Source: CAYLJV01 sp964510375
Lineage (GTDB): Archaea; Hadarchaeota; Hadarchaeia; Hadarchaeales; JAGGTB01
Direction of reading: 5' to 3'
NCBI GenBank assembly: GCA_964510375.1
Contig: CAZEBR010000017.1
Span: 1-37,195 of the forward strand
Length of the DNA: 37,195 nucleotides
In this document: piece by piece, positions 1 through 7,540 of the stretch
Layout: every line of letters starts with the position of its first letter
Position numbering within the stretch: position 1 is the first letter of the stretch
The notes under the pieces: model-generated
The model's database searches: none
What the model was told of the DNA's origin: nothing
The model's input: the letters and a program-made list of their open reading frames with translations, nothing else
Position numbers and translations under genes: made by a program

Positions 1-1
1 C

Positions 2-73
2 TTTTTATTGAACGCACGTTTAAAAGATAAGCCAATTCCGAGCGATGAACTACCGGAACTTGTCAGTTATTGA
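2..73 (+). CDS. C-terminal end of an unknown protein (cut by window edge)
   Basis: An open frame enters from the left edge and stops at a TGA at 71-73. It encodes 23 residues ending in DELPELVSY, with codon choice like the neighbouring genes. Another gene follows in the same direction about 100 bases later. It is too short to assign to a family, and a chance open frame cannot be excluded. Confidence 0.35.
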   Translation, partial: FLLNARLKDKPIPSDELPELVSY

Positions 74-171
74 GCCCCCAAAGTTACACTTTTCCCGCTC
101 CAGCTCCTGCTGATAGAAACTTTTACCAACAATTTTAGGTAACAAATGTTCAGGTCGCGAGGAGGAACATA

Positions 172-921
172 ATGAATCAAGGACCAAAATTAAGGGGAAA
201 AGTAGCTCTGATCACGGGTGCTAGCTCCGGAATAGGTAAGGCCACTGCGATGGCTCTGGCGAAAGGAGGAGCAAAAATATCGTTAGCCTCCAGAAGTGAG
301 GACCGACTGAACAAGATCGTCAAAAAAATCGAGGATTCTTTCGAGACGGATGCGATAGCAGTTCCGACCGATGTGAGACACGAAAAGCAGGTAAAAAAGA
401 TGATCAAAAGGACCGCAGAGGAGTTCGGCAAAATCGATATTCTCGTAAACAACGCGGGGTTGATATACAGAAAGAAGGTCGAGGACCTCGCAGTTGAAGA
501 GTATCGAAACCTGATGGAAACTAACGTGAACGGAATGTTTTTCACGACTAAATTTGGCCTTCCTTACCTAGAGGAAACGGAAGGAAACTTGATTTTTGTC
601 GGAAGTTGCGCCGGGAAATATCCTATGAAAGAAATTCCGGTGTACGTGGGGACAAAATGGTGGACGAGAGGTTTTGCTCACAGCGTGGAGGCCGATGTAG
701 GAGAGAAGGGCGTAGCCGTGACCGTCGTTAATCCGTCGGAGGTCCGGACGGAAATCAAGGGAGAAACTGAAGAAACGTACAAGGATGAGTTTGAGGAAGG
801 GGAAGTAACGGAACCGGAAGAAGTCGCCGAAGTGATCGCCTTTGCTGCCACTCAGAAGAACTCGACTCTGAGCGAAGTAGATATTTACAGGAGAAACAAA
901 CTTTCGGATCACCTAGGTTAA
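172..921 (+). CDS. Short-chain dehydrogenase/reductase (SDR family)
   Basis: A 249-residue NAD(P)-dependent oxidoreductase of the classical SDR family, of normal length. The N-terminus carries the cofactor motif TGASSGIG (about residues 15-22), followed by NNAG near residue 93. The catalytic Ser is in VGSCAG and the catalytic pair is in YVGTK (YxxxK) near residue 158. The family acts on alcohols, sugars or acyl carriers; the substrate cannot be told from sequence. The ATG start is supported by a strong ribosome binding site, GAGGAGG at 159-165. The gene stands alone and converges on the copper ATPase, with 35 bases between the stops. It ends with TAA. Confidence 0.9.
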   Translation: MNQGPKLRGKVALITGASSGIGKATAMALAKGGAKISLASRSEDRLNKIVKKIEDSFETDAIAVPTDVRHEKQVKKMIKRTAEEFGKIDILVNNAGLIYRKKVEDLAVEEYRNLMETNVNGMFFTTKFGLPYLEETEGNLIFVGSCAGKYPMKEIPVYVGTKWWTRGFAHSVEADVGEKGVAVTVVNPSEVRTEIKGETEETYKDEFEEGEVTEPEEVAEVIAFAATQKNSTLSEVDIYRRNKLSDHLG

Positions 922-956
922 AATCATCCCTGAGGTATCCGGCCGGAACCAACAGT

Positions 957-2948
957 TCACAACTTCAAAAGTCTAGCATTAATCGCTACTATAATAGTAC
1001 TCATAGACATCAACAGAGCTCCGATTGCAGGTGGCATGATTATTCCCCAACCGGCAGCTACTCCGGCGGCAAGCGGGATGGCAATTGCGTTGTAGCCCGT
1101 AGCCCAGAAGAGATTTTGGACCATCTTGCTGTGAGTCTTCTTTCCGAAGAGTATCAATTTCGTAACGTCTGACGGATTGCTTTCGACCAAGATTATGTCG
1201 GCAGTCTCGGCGGCGACGTCGGTTCCAGAACCTATAGCTATCCCGACATCCGCCTGCGCCAGTGCGGGTGCATCGTTCACCCCGTCACCCGTCATCGCCA
1301 CGACTTCACCTTTTTCCTGAAGCTCCTTTATCTTTGCCTGCTTTTCGTCGGGGAGTACCTCTGCAAAATAGCCGTCAAGACCCAGCTCTTCCGAAACGGC
1401 TTTTGCGGTGGCTTCGTTGTCACCCGTCAACATCCAACATTTTATTCCCTCTTCCCTCAGTTTCTCGACGGCCTCGTAGGAATCCTCCCTGATACGGTCG
1501 GAAAGGCTTATCGTGCCCAAGAGGTCGCCGTCAACCACCAAATAAACGACGGTCGCGGATTCTTCGGTTTTCAAATCATTGGGTACCTCGAGGTCGTTCT
1601 CTGAAAGGTAGTTTGAACCGACGACTTTCACCGATTTTTCCTCTATGGTTCCCTCTATACCCCTCCCTTCGATGGCCTGAAAATCGGAAACTGAAAGGAC
1701 TTCGATATCCATATCTTCCGCTTTTTTCATGATACCAGTGGCGATCGGATGATCCGAATTCTGCTCCAAGGAAGCGGCCAGCCGAATGATTTCCCTCTCA
1801 TCGTAATCACCCACGGATCTCACCGAACTGACCTCGAAAACTCCCTCGGTCAGGGTCCCGGTTTTGTCAAACACTAGAGTTGTTATATTTCTCGAATTCT
1901 CAAAGGCGGTCCTATCGCGAATTAATAATCCGTTCTTGGCCGATATCGAGGTCGAGACCGCACTGACCAGTGGGATTGCGAGTCCGAGGGCATGGGGGCA
2001 GGTGATAACCATGACGGTGGCCATTCTCTCGATGGCGAACTGTAATTCGCTCCCCGTCAGAAGCCACGCTAAAAGGGTCAGAGAACCGGCGGTGAGAGCA
2101 ATAATGGTGAGATAGAAAGCAGCCCTGTCCGCGAGTCTCTGAGTCTTGGACTTCGATTCTTGGGCCTCCTGTACTAAATCGATAACCTCGGAAAGATAGG
2201 AGTCCTCACCGGCACTCTTTATTTCCGCTTTTAGAGACCCTTCACCATTTATCGATCCTCCTATGACCTCGTCGCCCTCTTCCTTCGAGACGGGCTGAGA
2301 TTCTCCTGTAAGCATCGATTCATCGACGTAGCTACTTCCCTCAACGATTTTCCCGTCCGCCGGTATCTTCTCACCGGGTTTTACTAAAACCAAATCTCCT
2401 TCGGACAGCTCCTTAATTTCAACGTCCACGGCTTCTCCACTTTCGATCCGATGGGCCTCGGAGGGCATGAGTTTAGCGAGTTCCTTCAGCGAACGGGAGG
2501 CGGACATGACCGACCTCATCTCGATCCAATGACCAACCAGCATTACATCGATCAGTGTAGCCAACTCCCAGAAGAAAAATTTCCCTTCCNNNNNNNNNNN
2601 NNNNNNNNNNNNNNNNAGACCCAAGACGACGGCGGCACTGTAAAAGAATGCGACCGATATCGCCACCGCTATCAGGGTCATCATCCCGGGCGATCGATCC
2701 TTTAACTCCGAGTAAATTCCATCAAGAAAGGGCCATCCCCCGTAAAAATATATGAAAGTGGCAAGGACCAGAATCACATATTTTCTTCCCGAAAAAATTA
2801 GTTCAAAATTAAGCCAACCCTGTAGGGTCGGGGACAAAAGCAAGATCGGAACAGTAACTAGAAGAGAGATGAAAAATCTTTTCCTGAAATCTTCCAACAT
2901 CTCCTCGTGAGAATTGCCTGACCCATTCTCCCCCTGATCATTCTTCAA
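957..2948 (-). CDS. copB: Heavy-metal P1B-type ATPase, CPH (CopB-like) class
   Basis: A membrane pump that uses ATP to export metal, probably copper. Visible motifs are the actuator TGES (about residues 214-217), the membrane metal site CPH (317-319, in ITCPHALGLAIP), the phosphorylation motif DKTGT (361), the soft-metal HP motif in SDHPIA, and GDGVNDAP in the ATP hinge. CPH rather than CPC marks the CopB/P1B-3 group. There is no CxxC metal-binding domain; the N-terminus is a short hydrophilic stretch. The first codon is TTG, 9 bases after a GGGGG ribosome binding site. Ten residues (about 111-120) are unknown because of an N run between two membrane segments; the frame is kept across it, but the true gap length is unknown. 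No metal regulator or chaperone gene is adjacent. Confidence 0.9.
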   Translation of the reverse strand: MKNDQGENGSGNSHEEMLEDFRKRFFISLLVTVPILLLSPTLQGWLNFELIFSGRKYVILVLATFIYFYGGWPFLDGIYSELKDRSPGMMTLIAVAISVAFFYSAAVVLGXXXXXXXXXXEGKFFFWELATLIDVMLVGHWIEMRSVMSASRSLKELAKLMPSEAHRIESGEAVDVEIKELSEGDLVLVKPGEKIPADGKIVEGSSYVDESMLTGESQPVSKEEGDEVIGGSINGEGSLKAEIKSAGEDSYLSEVIDLVQEAQESKSKTQRLADRAAFYLTIIALTAGSLTLLAWLLTGSELQFAIERMATVMVITCPHALGLAIPLVSAVSTSISAKNGLLIRDRTAFENSRNITTLVFDKTGTLTEGVFEVSSVRSVGDYDEREIIRLAASLEQNSDHPIATGIMKKAEDMDIEVLSVSDFQAIEGRGIEGTIEEKSVKVVGSNYLSENDLEVPNDLKTEESATVVYLVVDGDLLGTISLSDRIREDSYEAVEKLREEGIKCWMLTGDNEATAKAVSEELGLDGYFAEVLPDEKQAKIKELQEKGEVVAMTGDGVNDAPALAQADVGIAIGSGTDVAAETADIILVESNPSDVTKLILFGKKTHSKMVQNLFWATGYNAIAIPLAAGVAAGWGIIMPPAIGALLMSMSTIIVAINARLLKL
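2590..2616. other. Assembly gap (27 N)
   Basis: A run of 27 undetermined bases inside the copper ATPase gene. The length is a multiple of three and the frame is continuous on both sides, so the gap may be close to its real size, but scaffold gaps are often nominal. Confidence 0.98.
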
Positions 2949-3091
2949 GTTTTGATTCCCCCTTCTACTCTAAATCAGTAAAACATTTCCTTATTTTTGG
3001 AGTTTTTCTGTGGCCAAAACATAATTATTTGCTCGCTAAACGGTCTTAGTTAGGACAAGAATTACGGAGCAGGAAAGGTCGCAGACCACTC

Positions 3092-3616
3092 TTACTCTTC
3101 AGTATCCTCCGACTCAACTCTATCGCTAACCTTTTTAACCTTCTCGAACTCTTCCCTCGAGAGAACCTTTCCGAGATCCAGCAAGACTATCAATCTGTTT
3201 TCACCGATCTTCCCGACTCCCCTCAAGTACTCCTCGGATATTTCCGTGGCGACAAGTTCAGGGGTCGGGTCGATGTCGTCCTCGGGAATTTCCAACACAT
3301 CGGTAACAGTATCTACGATCATTCCCGTGAACTGATCTTCGAATTCCGCTATTACTATCCTGGTGTCCTCGTCGTGTTCCTTTGTCCCCAAATCAAGCCT
3401 TTTTCTCAAGTCTATTATCGGGGTAATCGATCCTCTCAGATTTATAACTCCCTCCACAAATGGAGGGGCTGTAGGCACTTGGGTAGTCTCTTCCATCCGG
3501 GAAATTTCCTTGATTTGAGTCACATCTGCTCCAAATTCTTCCGGACCCAGCTTAAAAGTCAAAAACTTTTTAGAATTTTCTTCAGTTCCTATGAGCGTTT
3601 CTTCATCCGTTCTCAT
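3092..3616 (-). CDS. cheW: Chemotaxis coupling protein CheW
   Basis: A 174-residue CheW-domain protein that links chemoreceptors to the histidine kinase CheA in the cytoplasm. The core fold is clear: FLTFKLGPEEFGADVTQIKEI, then VEGVINLRGSITPIIDLRKRL, and VTDVLEIPEDD further on. About 15 hydrophilic residues precede the domain and an acidic tail follows it. The ATG start follows a GAGGTGA ribosome binding site by 7 bases. No other chemotaxis gene lies next to it, but the archaellin at the right end of the window shows that the organism can build an archaellum. Confidence 0.93.
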   Translation of the reverse strand: MRTDEETLIGTEENSKKFLTFKLGPEEFGADVTQIKEISRMEETTQVPTAPPFVEGVINLRGSITPIIDLRKRLDLGTKEHDEDTRIVIAEFEDQFTGMIVDTVTDVLEIPEDDIDPTPELVATEISEEYLRGVGKIGENRLIVLLDLGKVLSREEFEKVKKVSDRVESEDTEE

Positions 3617-3873
3617 TTTGGCTCACCTCGATTTTGTTTTATAGTTTTTCCTCCTCCTCGAACTCGTAGACCCTTGCATTAAGTTCTTAGCCCAAGGTAA
3701 AAAATCCTTTTGTGTGTTAATCTTCGGATACCATGAATATTTATTATCATGAATCAAATTTCTTAAAAACCAGAGTTGATCAGGGTTATATTTTACAAAA
3801 CATGTAGTAGTAAGAATCAAGTCAATGAATTAATTTAAGTACTAGTCTGAAAACAAAGAAATAGGTGAAATAG

Positions 3874-3987
3874 TTGGAATGCCCCAATTGCGGTTCCCAA
3901 AACTTTATCTATACCGCAAAGATGTACCCAATCTCCATACATGTTTGCGAGTGTGGACAGACTGTCCGTGAGGAAATGGGAGAGTAA
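3874..3987 (+). CDS. Mini zinc-ribbon protein, 37 aa
   Basis: A short open frame starting with TTG behind AGGTGA (3863-3868) and ending in TAA. It begins MECPNCGSQNF and continues to CECGQTVREE, giving cysteines at residues 3, 6, 25 and 27: CxxC then CxC, a typical zinc-ribbon arrangement. It lies alone in a gap between cheW and the first OtsA gene. The function is not recognised. Tiny zinc-ribbon proteins are common in archaea and may bind nucleic acid or partner proteins. Support comes from the cysteine pattern plus the ribosome binding site. Confidence 0.6.
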   Translation: MECPNCGSQNFIYTAKMYPISIHVCECGQTVREEMGE

Positions 3988-4035
3988 AGAATTCAATGGA
4001 AACTTTTGACAATCAAACTCAATAGTTAAGGAGTC

Positions 4036-5460
4036 TCATTCCACCCACTTCCTCATAAATTCCTTCCGCCACCAGTCCAAATCCTTTTCCTTAACACGTT
4101 TTTTCAGTTTCTGGAGTCTATCTCTTCTCTCGTCCTCCTTCATGCATACCGCTTCCTTGATTCCGTCCGCAACCTCTTGAGTATCGTAAGGATTGACGTG
4201 GAGGGCTTCTCGGAGTTCCTCGGCGGCACCAGCAAAGTCCGAAAGGACAAGGACGCCATCGTCGGAGGCCGCTACGTACTCCTTGCATACCAGGTTCATC
4301 CCATCATTTAGAGGGGTAACAAGGCCAACATCCGCTATACTATAGTAAGGAACTAATTCCTCGAGGTCGGGAAGAAACCTGTGGAAGGACTTGACGGGCG
4401 TCCAGTCGGCTTTGGAGTACTCACCGTTAATTCTCCCCAGTATTCTATTTATTCGGTTCCTGATGGTCTGATACTCTTCGACACTCCTTCGGCTCGGTGG
4501 TATTCTCTGAACAAGCGTGACTTTACCCTGAAACTCCGGATATTCCTCCAAGAATAACTCGAAGGCCTTAAGTCGTTGTGGGATCCCTTTCGTGTAATCT
4601 AGCCTATCGACGCTAACGATTATCTTTTCAGCCTCGATTTCGTCCTTCAAGTATTGGGCCTTTTCTTTTGCCTTTTCTTTTTTAGGAATCGAGCTGTAAA
4701 GGTCATAATCTATTCCTATCGGAACGGTTGACGCTCTCGTTACTCTGCTACCTTCTCTAATTCGGGGTCTCTTCTTGTCGACCTTTTTACCCATCATCTC
4801 GGCACACGAAAGAAAGTTGTCGAGATATCGATTTGCATGAAAACCGACGAAATCCGTTCCCAAGAGTCCATCCATTATCTCTTCCCCCCACGGTATGGCA
4901 CCAAATATCTCCCAAGGGGGCCAGGGGATGTGCCAAAAATAGGCGATATCTGCCTCAGGTAGCTCTTCCCTGATCATTTTTGGAACTAGTATAAGGTGGT
5001 AATCGTGAACCCAAATCAAATCGTTTTCCTGGTACTCATCGATGACCGCTTCCGCATACTTTTTGTTAACTTCATAATACGTCTCCCAGTAACTCTTTGC
5101 GGAACTGTAATCTTTGAGGATGGATTTTTCCAGGAAAGAATGGCTGATCGGCCAGAGTATACTGTTAGAAAACCCCAGATAGAACTCGTCCACCTCCTTA
5201 CGGGAAAGCTTAATCCTCTTAAGAGTATATCCGTCTTCATCCGGGACTTTCACTTTGCTCTCAGAATTCAAGACGTCGAAATCAACCTCGTCGCCCCGAC
5301 CCCATGCAATCCAGAGTCCGTCAGTATTTTCCATGACAGGATTTATAGCTGAGGTAAGGCCGCCGGCTTGCTTCTCGCATACTATTTCCTCACCCTCCCG
5401 CCTATGAGTAAAGGGTTCAGCATTGGAAACCACGACTAGACGTCTGCCCTCAAGATTCAT
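4036..5460 (-). CDS. otsA: Trehalose-6-phosphate synthase-like glycosyltransferase (GT20), copy 1
   Basis: A 474-residue GT20 enzyme, the normal OtsA length. The family transfers glucose from UDP- or another NDP-glucose to glucose 6-phosphate in the cytoplasm. Conserved stretches include WVHDYHL, YFWHIPWP, VDRLDYTKGIPQR (the nucleotide-sugar phosphate-binding Arg and Lys), IPPSR and DGMNLVCKEYVA (catalytic-site Asp and Glu). One key position differs: the N-terminal loop reads VSNAEPF, where E. coli OtsA has VSNR with the arginine (Arg9) that binds the acceptor phosphate. The ATG start follows GGAGGGTG. It is divergent from the TsaC/Sua5 gene. A related acceptor (as in glucosylglycerol-phosphate synthase) is possible. 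No OtsB-type phosphatase is adjacent. Confidence 0.88.
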   Translation of the reverse strand: MNLEGRRLVVVSNAEPFTHRREGEEIVCEKQAGGLTSAINPVMENTDGLWIAWGRGDEVDFDVLNSESKVKVPDEDGYTLKRIKLSRKEVDEFYLGFSNSILWPISHSFLEKSILKDYSSAKSYWETYYEVNKKYAEAVIDEYQENDLIWVHDYHLILVPKMIREELPEADIAYFWHIPWPPWEIFGAIPWGEEIMDGLLGTDFVGFHANRYLDNFLSCAEMMGKKVDKKRPRIREGSRVTRASTVPIGIDYDLYSSIPKKEKAKEKAQYLKDEIEAEKIIVSVDRLDYTKGIPQRLKAFELFLEEYPEFQGKVTLVQRIPPSRRSVEEYQTIRNRINRILGRINGEYSKADWTPVKSFHRFLPDLEELVPYYSIADVGLVTPLNDGMNLVCKEYVAASDDGVLVLSDFAGAAEELREALHVNPYDTQEVADGIKEAVCMKEDERRDRLQKLKKRVKEKDLDWWRKEFMRKWVE

Positions 5461-5596
5461 TTATGCACCCTCCAGTATTCTGGGTCAATCCCATCTACCA
5501 TGATTTAAGCCCCTTTTTTCCTTTTCCCGTTAATAAATAGTTCCATTTCTACTAGGAAAATTATTTTTGTTTTCAGGTTTGTTTCTTAATTAGAAA

Positions 5597-6226
5597 ATGG
5601 TCGAAATACTGAAAGTCGAACAAAAGAATCCGGACATGGATATCCTAAAAAAAGCGGCTGATGCCATCAGGTTGGGAAAACTGGTAATATACCCCACCGA
5701 TACAGTCTATGGACTTGCCGCCGACGCGACCAGTGACGACGCAGCAAAAAAAGTCTTTGACGCAAAGTCCAGATCCCGAGACAAACCAATTTCAATCGCC
5801 GTGAATTCGCTCTCCATGGCGTATTATGCTGGTAAGATTACTGAGGATGCTGAACGGCTAGTTCAAGAATTCCTACCCGGCCCCCTCACAATTTTAGTAG
5901 GAAAACGACCCTCGATCTCCGACCTGCTTTCGGCCGGTACCGAAAAGATAGGAATAAGAATACCCGATCATCCCACCGTACTGAATCTGATAGAGATTGT
6001 GGGAAAACCCATCACTACCACTTCGGCCAACATTTCCGGGAATAAGTCCCCTGTAGAAGTCGGGGAAGCGATTGACCAAATCGGCGATCACGTCGAATTC
6101 GCTATTGATACGGGCAAGGCAAAACTGGGTAAGGCTTCGACCGTCGTAGATGTTACCGAATCAAAGCCGGTGATAATCAGAGAAGGACCGATTCCGGCGT
6201 CCGAGCTGAAACCGGTTATTGATTAA
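5597..6226 (+). CDS. L-threonylcarbamoyladenylate synthase (TsaC/Sua5/YrdC)
   Basis: Makes threonylcarbamoyl-AMP from threonine, bicarbonate and ATP, the first step of the t6A modification of tRNAs that read ANN codons. The YrdC fold is clear: GKLVIYPTDTVYGLAADA, FDAKSRSRDKPISIAV, FLPGPLTILV, GIRIPDHP and TTTSANISG. At 209 residues it is the short TsaC type, lacking the C-terminal Sua5 domain of the roughly 340-residue form. There is no ribosome binding site before the ATG and the upstream sequence is A/T-rich, so the mRNA may be leaderless. It is divergent from the first OtsA gene and stops at TAA TAG. Confidence 0.92.
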   Translation: MVEILKVEQKNPDMDILKKAADAIRLGKLVIYPTDTVYGLAADATSDDAAKKVFDAKSRSRDKPISIAVNSLSMAYYAGKITEDAERLVQEFLPGPLTILVGKRPSISDLLSAGTEKIGIRIPDHPTVLNLIEIVGKPITTTSANISGNKSPVEVGEAIDQIGDHVEFAIDTGKAKLGKASTVVDVTESKPVIIREGPIPASELKPVID

Positions 6227-6318
6227 TAGTATAGATTTTCAGGACAGGAAATTAAACCAAATCTTTTAGAAAGTTTTATCCGTGTAATAACTAACCGGAG
6301 GAACGAGGAAGATTAACA

Positions 6319-6720
6319 ATGTCGGAGGACCCGTTTGACGACTTTAGGAAAATAGAAAAGATGTTTAGAAGAGTCATAGAAGGAGCCGATACCTCACTGA
6401 ACAGCACCGGTTATTCCGTGAGCATAAAGAGAGTTGGCGGTAAGACAGAAGTTAATGTGAAAGGAGACATTTCGGAAGATGACGTAAAGATGCTAAAGCG
6501 GAAGTATCCCGATGCAGAAATCAAGATCAACGATCGAAACGTCGAAGATTCGCAACCTGTAGAAGTCGTAGATGAAGAAAGTGCCGAAGACTCGAAGGAC
6601 GAAAAGAAGGAGTCTTCCAGAAGGTCCGAGATAGAAGTCGTCGGGGACGAGGAAGAGGTCGACCCATCCGAACTGGCTTTGAAGAGATTCAAAGAAAAGA
6701 AGGATAACGAGAAAGACTGA
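6319..6720 (+). CDS. Acidic conserved-looking protein of unknown function, 133 aa
   Basis: The family is not recognised. Residues 1-75 look folded: an amphipathic helix (DDFRKIEKMFRRVIEG), then alternating strand-like segments (GYSVSIKRVGGKTEVNVKG) and a helix-strand (DVKMLKRKYPDAEIKI). The second half is a very acidic and lysine-rich tail, likely disordered, that ends in a short charged helix. The ATG follows a GAGGA at 6305-6309. The HAD and rpoP genes follow on the same strand, 56 bases downstream. The N-terminal layout recalls small archaeal proteins of the alpha/beta kind, but no function can be given. Confidence 0.75.
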   Translation: MSEDPFDDFRKIEKMFRRVIEGADTSLNSTGYSVSIKRVGGKTEVNVKGDISEDDVKMLKRKYPDAEIKINDRNVEDSQPVEVVDEESAEDSKDEKKESSRRSEIEVVGDEEEVDPSELALKRFKEKKDNEKD

Positions 6721-6776
6721 ATCCCCCGACACCATTTTTAACTTATTTTGAGGTATTCTCATTAGCAGGTGAATTC

Positions 6777-7430
6777 ATGGCAATACTGTTCGATTTGGAC
6801 GGAACGATCGTCGGGTCTCGAAGGAGCAAAAGCGAAGTAATGAATGAATGCGCGAGCGAACTCGGACTACCCGAGATCGGCAGAGAGGAGTACCGTAAAA
6901 CCTTCAACGAAGTCATAAAAAACGAGAAAGTTGACACTAGGGTCCCGGTTTTCGAGAAGCTTATAGGCAGAAGGGAGACTGCAGAACAAATGTCAAACTG
7001 TTACGCCAGGAGATCCCTGAGGGAGTCCATCATTTATCCCGACGCCGAGGAGGTATTAAGAAAGCTGGACGTGAAGAAGGGACTCCTCACAAACGGTCCC
7101 AGAAAAGTCCAGTGGGATAAAATTAAGAAATTCGATTTGGATAAGTACTTTGATTCTATAATCGTATCCGGCGAAATTGGAAAGTCCAAGCCGGGGAAAG
7201 AAATCTTTGAACACGCCCTAAGGGACCTAGAATCGGTTGCCGAGAATTCTATTTATGTGGGCGACTTTCCAGATCACGATGTCGCCGGCGCCAGAAACGC
7301 GGGTTTGACCTCCGTATTGATAAAGAGATTCGGTCAGCAGGACGGACCAACTCCGGACTACGAAATTAACGATTTAAGAGAGCTCTACGGAATTTTAGAC
7401 AAGATGGGGGTAAAAAACGATGGAGTATAA
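6777..7430 (+). CDS. HAD-superfamily hydrolase (phosphoglycolate phosphatase-like)
   Basis: A 217-residue phosphatase-type HAD enzyme. Motif I is FDLDGTIVGS with both catalytic aspartates, motif II is LLTNGP, the motif III lysine is in SKPGKEIFEHAL, and motif IV is VGDFPDHDVAGARNAG. The insert between motifs I and II is the helical C1 cap seen in Gph, beta-phosphoglucomutase and PpaX types; the substrate is unknown. OtsB phosphatases have a different (C2) cap, so this is not an ordinary trehalose-phosphatase, although it sits between two OtsA genes. The ATG follows AGGTGA. The last 11 bases overlap the start of rpoP. Confidence 0.88.
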   Translation: MAILFDLDGTIVGSRRSKSEVMNECASELGLPEIGREEYRKTFNEVIKNEKVDTRVPVFEKLIGRRETAEQMSNCYARRSLRESIIYPDAEEVLRKLDVKKGLLTNGPRKVQWDKIKKFDLDKYFDSIIVSGEIGKSKPGKEIFEHALRDLESVAENSIYVGDFPDHDVAGARNAGLTSVLIKRFGQQDGPTPDYEINDLRELYGILDKMGVKNDGV

Positions 7431-7536
7431 GTGTGAAGACTGTGGACGCAAGATTACTAGGGCGGAACTCGAGGACTCGGACAAAATCCGTTGCCCTGAA
7501 TGCGGTTCTTATAGAATAAAGAAAATAAAAGATTAA
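7420..7536 (+). CDS. rpoP: DNA-directed RNA polymerase subunit P (Rpb12-like), 38 aa
   Basis: A small zinc-ribbon protein of the archaeal RNA polymerase. It reads MEYKCEDCGRKIT, then IRCPECGSYRIKK, giving CxxC at residues 5 and 8 and CxxC at 25 and 28. This matches the usual RpoP/Rpb12 layout: a zinc ribbon of about 40 residues with a basic C-terminal end. The ATG at 7420 overlaps the end of the HAD gene by 11 bases and follows GGGGG at 7406-7410, so the two are probably translated from one mRNA. The usual partner, ribosomal protein L37Ae, is not upstream. An unrelated zinc-ribbon protein is possible but less likely. Confidence 0.82.
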   Translation: MEYKCEDCGRKITRAELEDSDKIRCPECGSYRIKKIKD

Positions 7537-7540
7537 GCCG

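Noticed and set aside
3623..3820. 65-residue minus-strand frame upstream of cheW
   Set aside because: No ribosome binding site, odd composition and no family features; it looks like a chance frame in the cheW upstream region.
6777..7430. HAD protein as the missing trehalose-6-phosphate phosphatase
   Set aside because: The cap arrangement is of the Gph type, not the OtsB type. The position between two OtsA genes alone is not enough.
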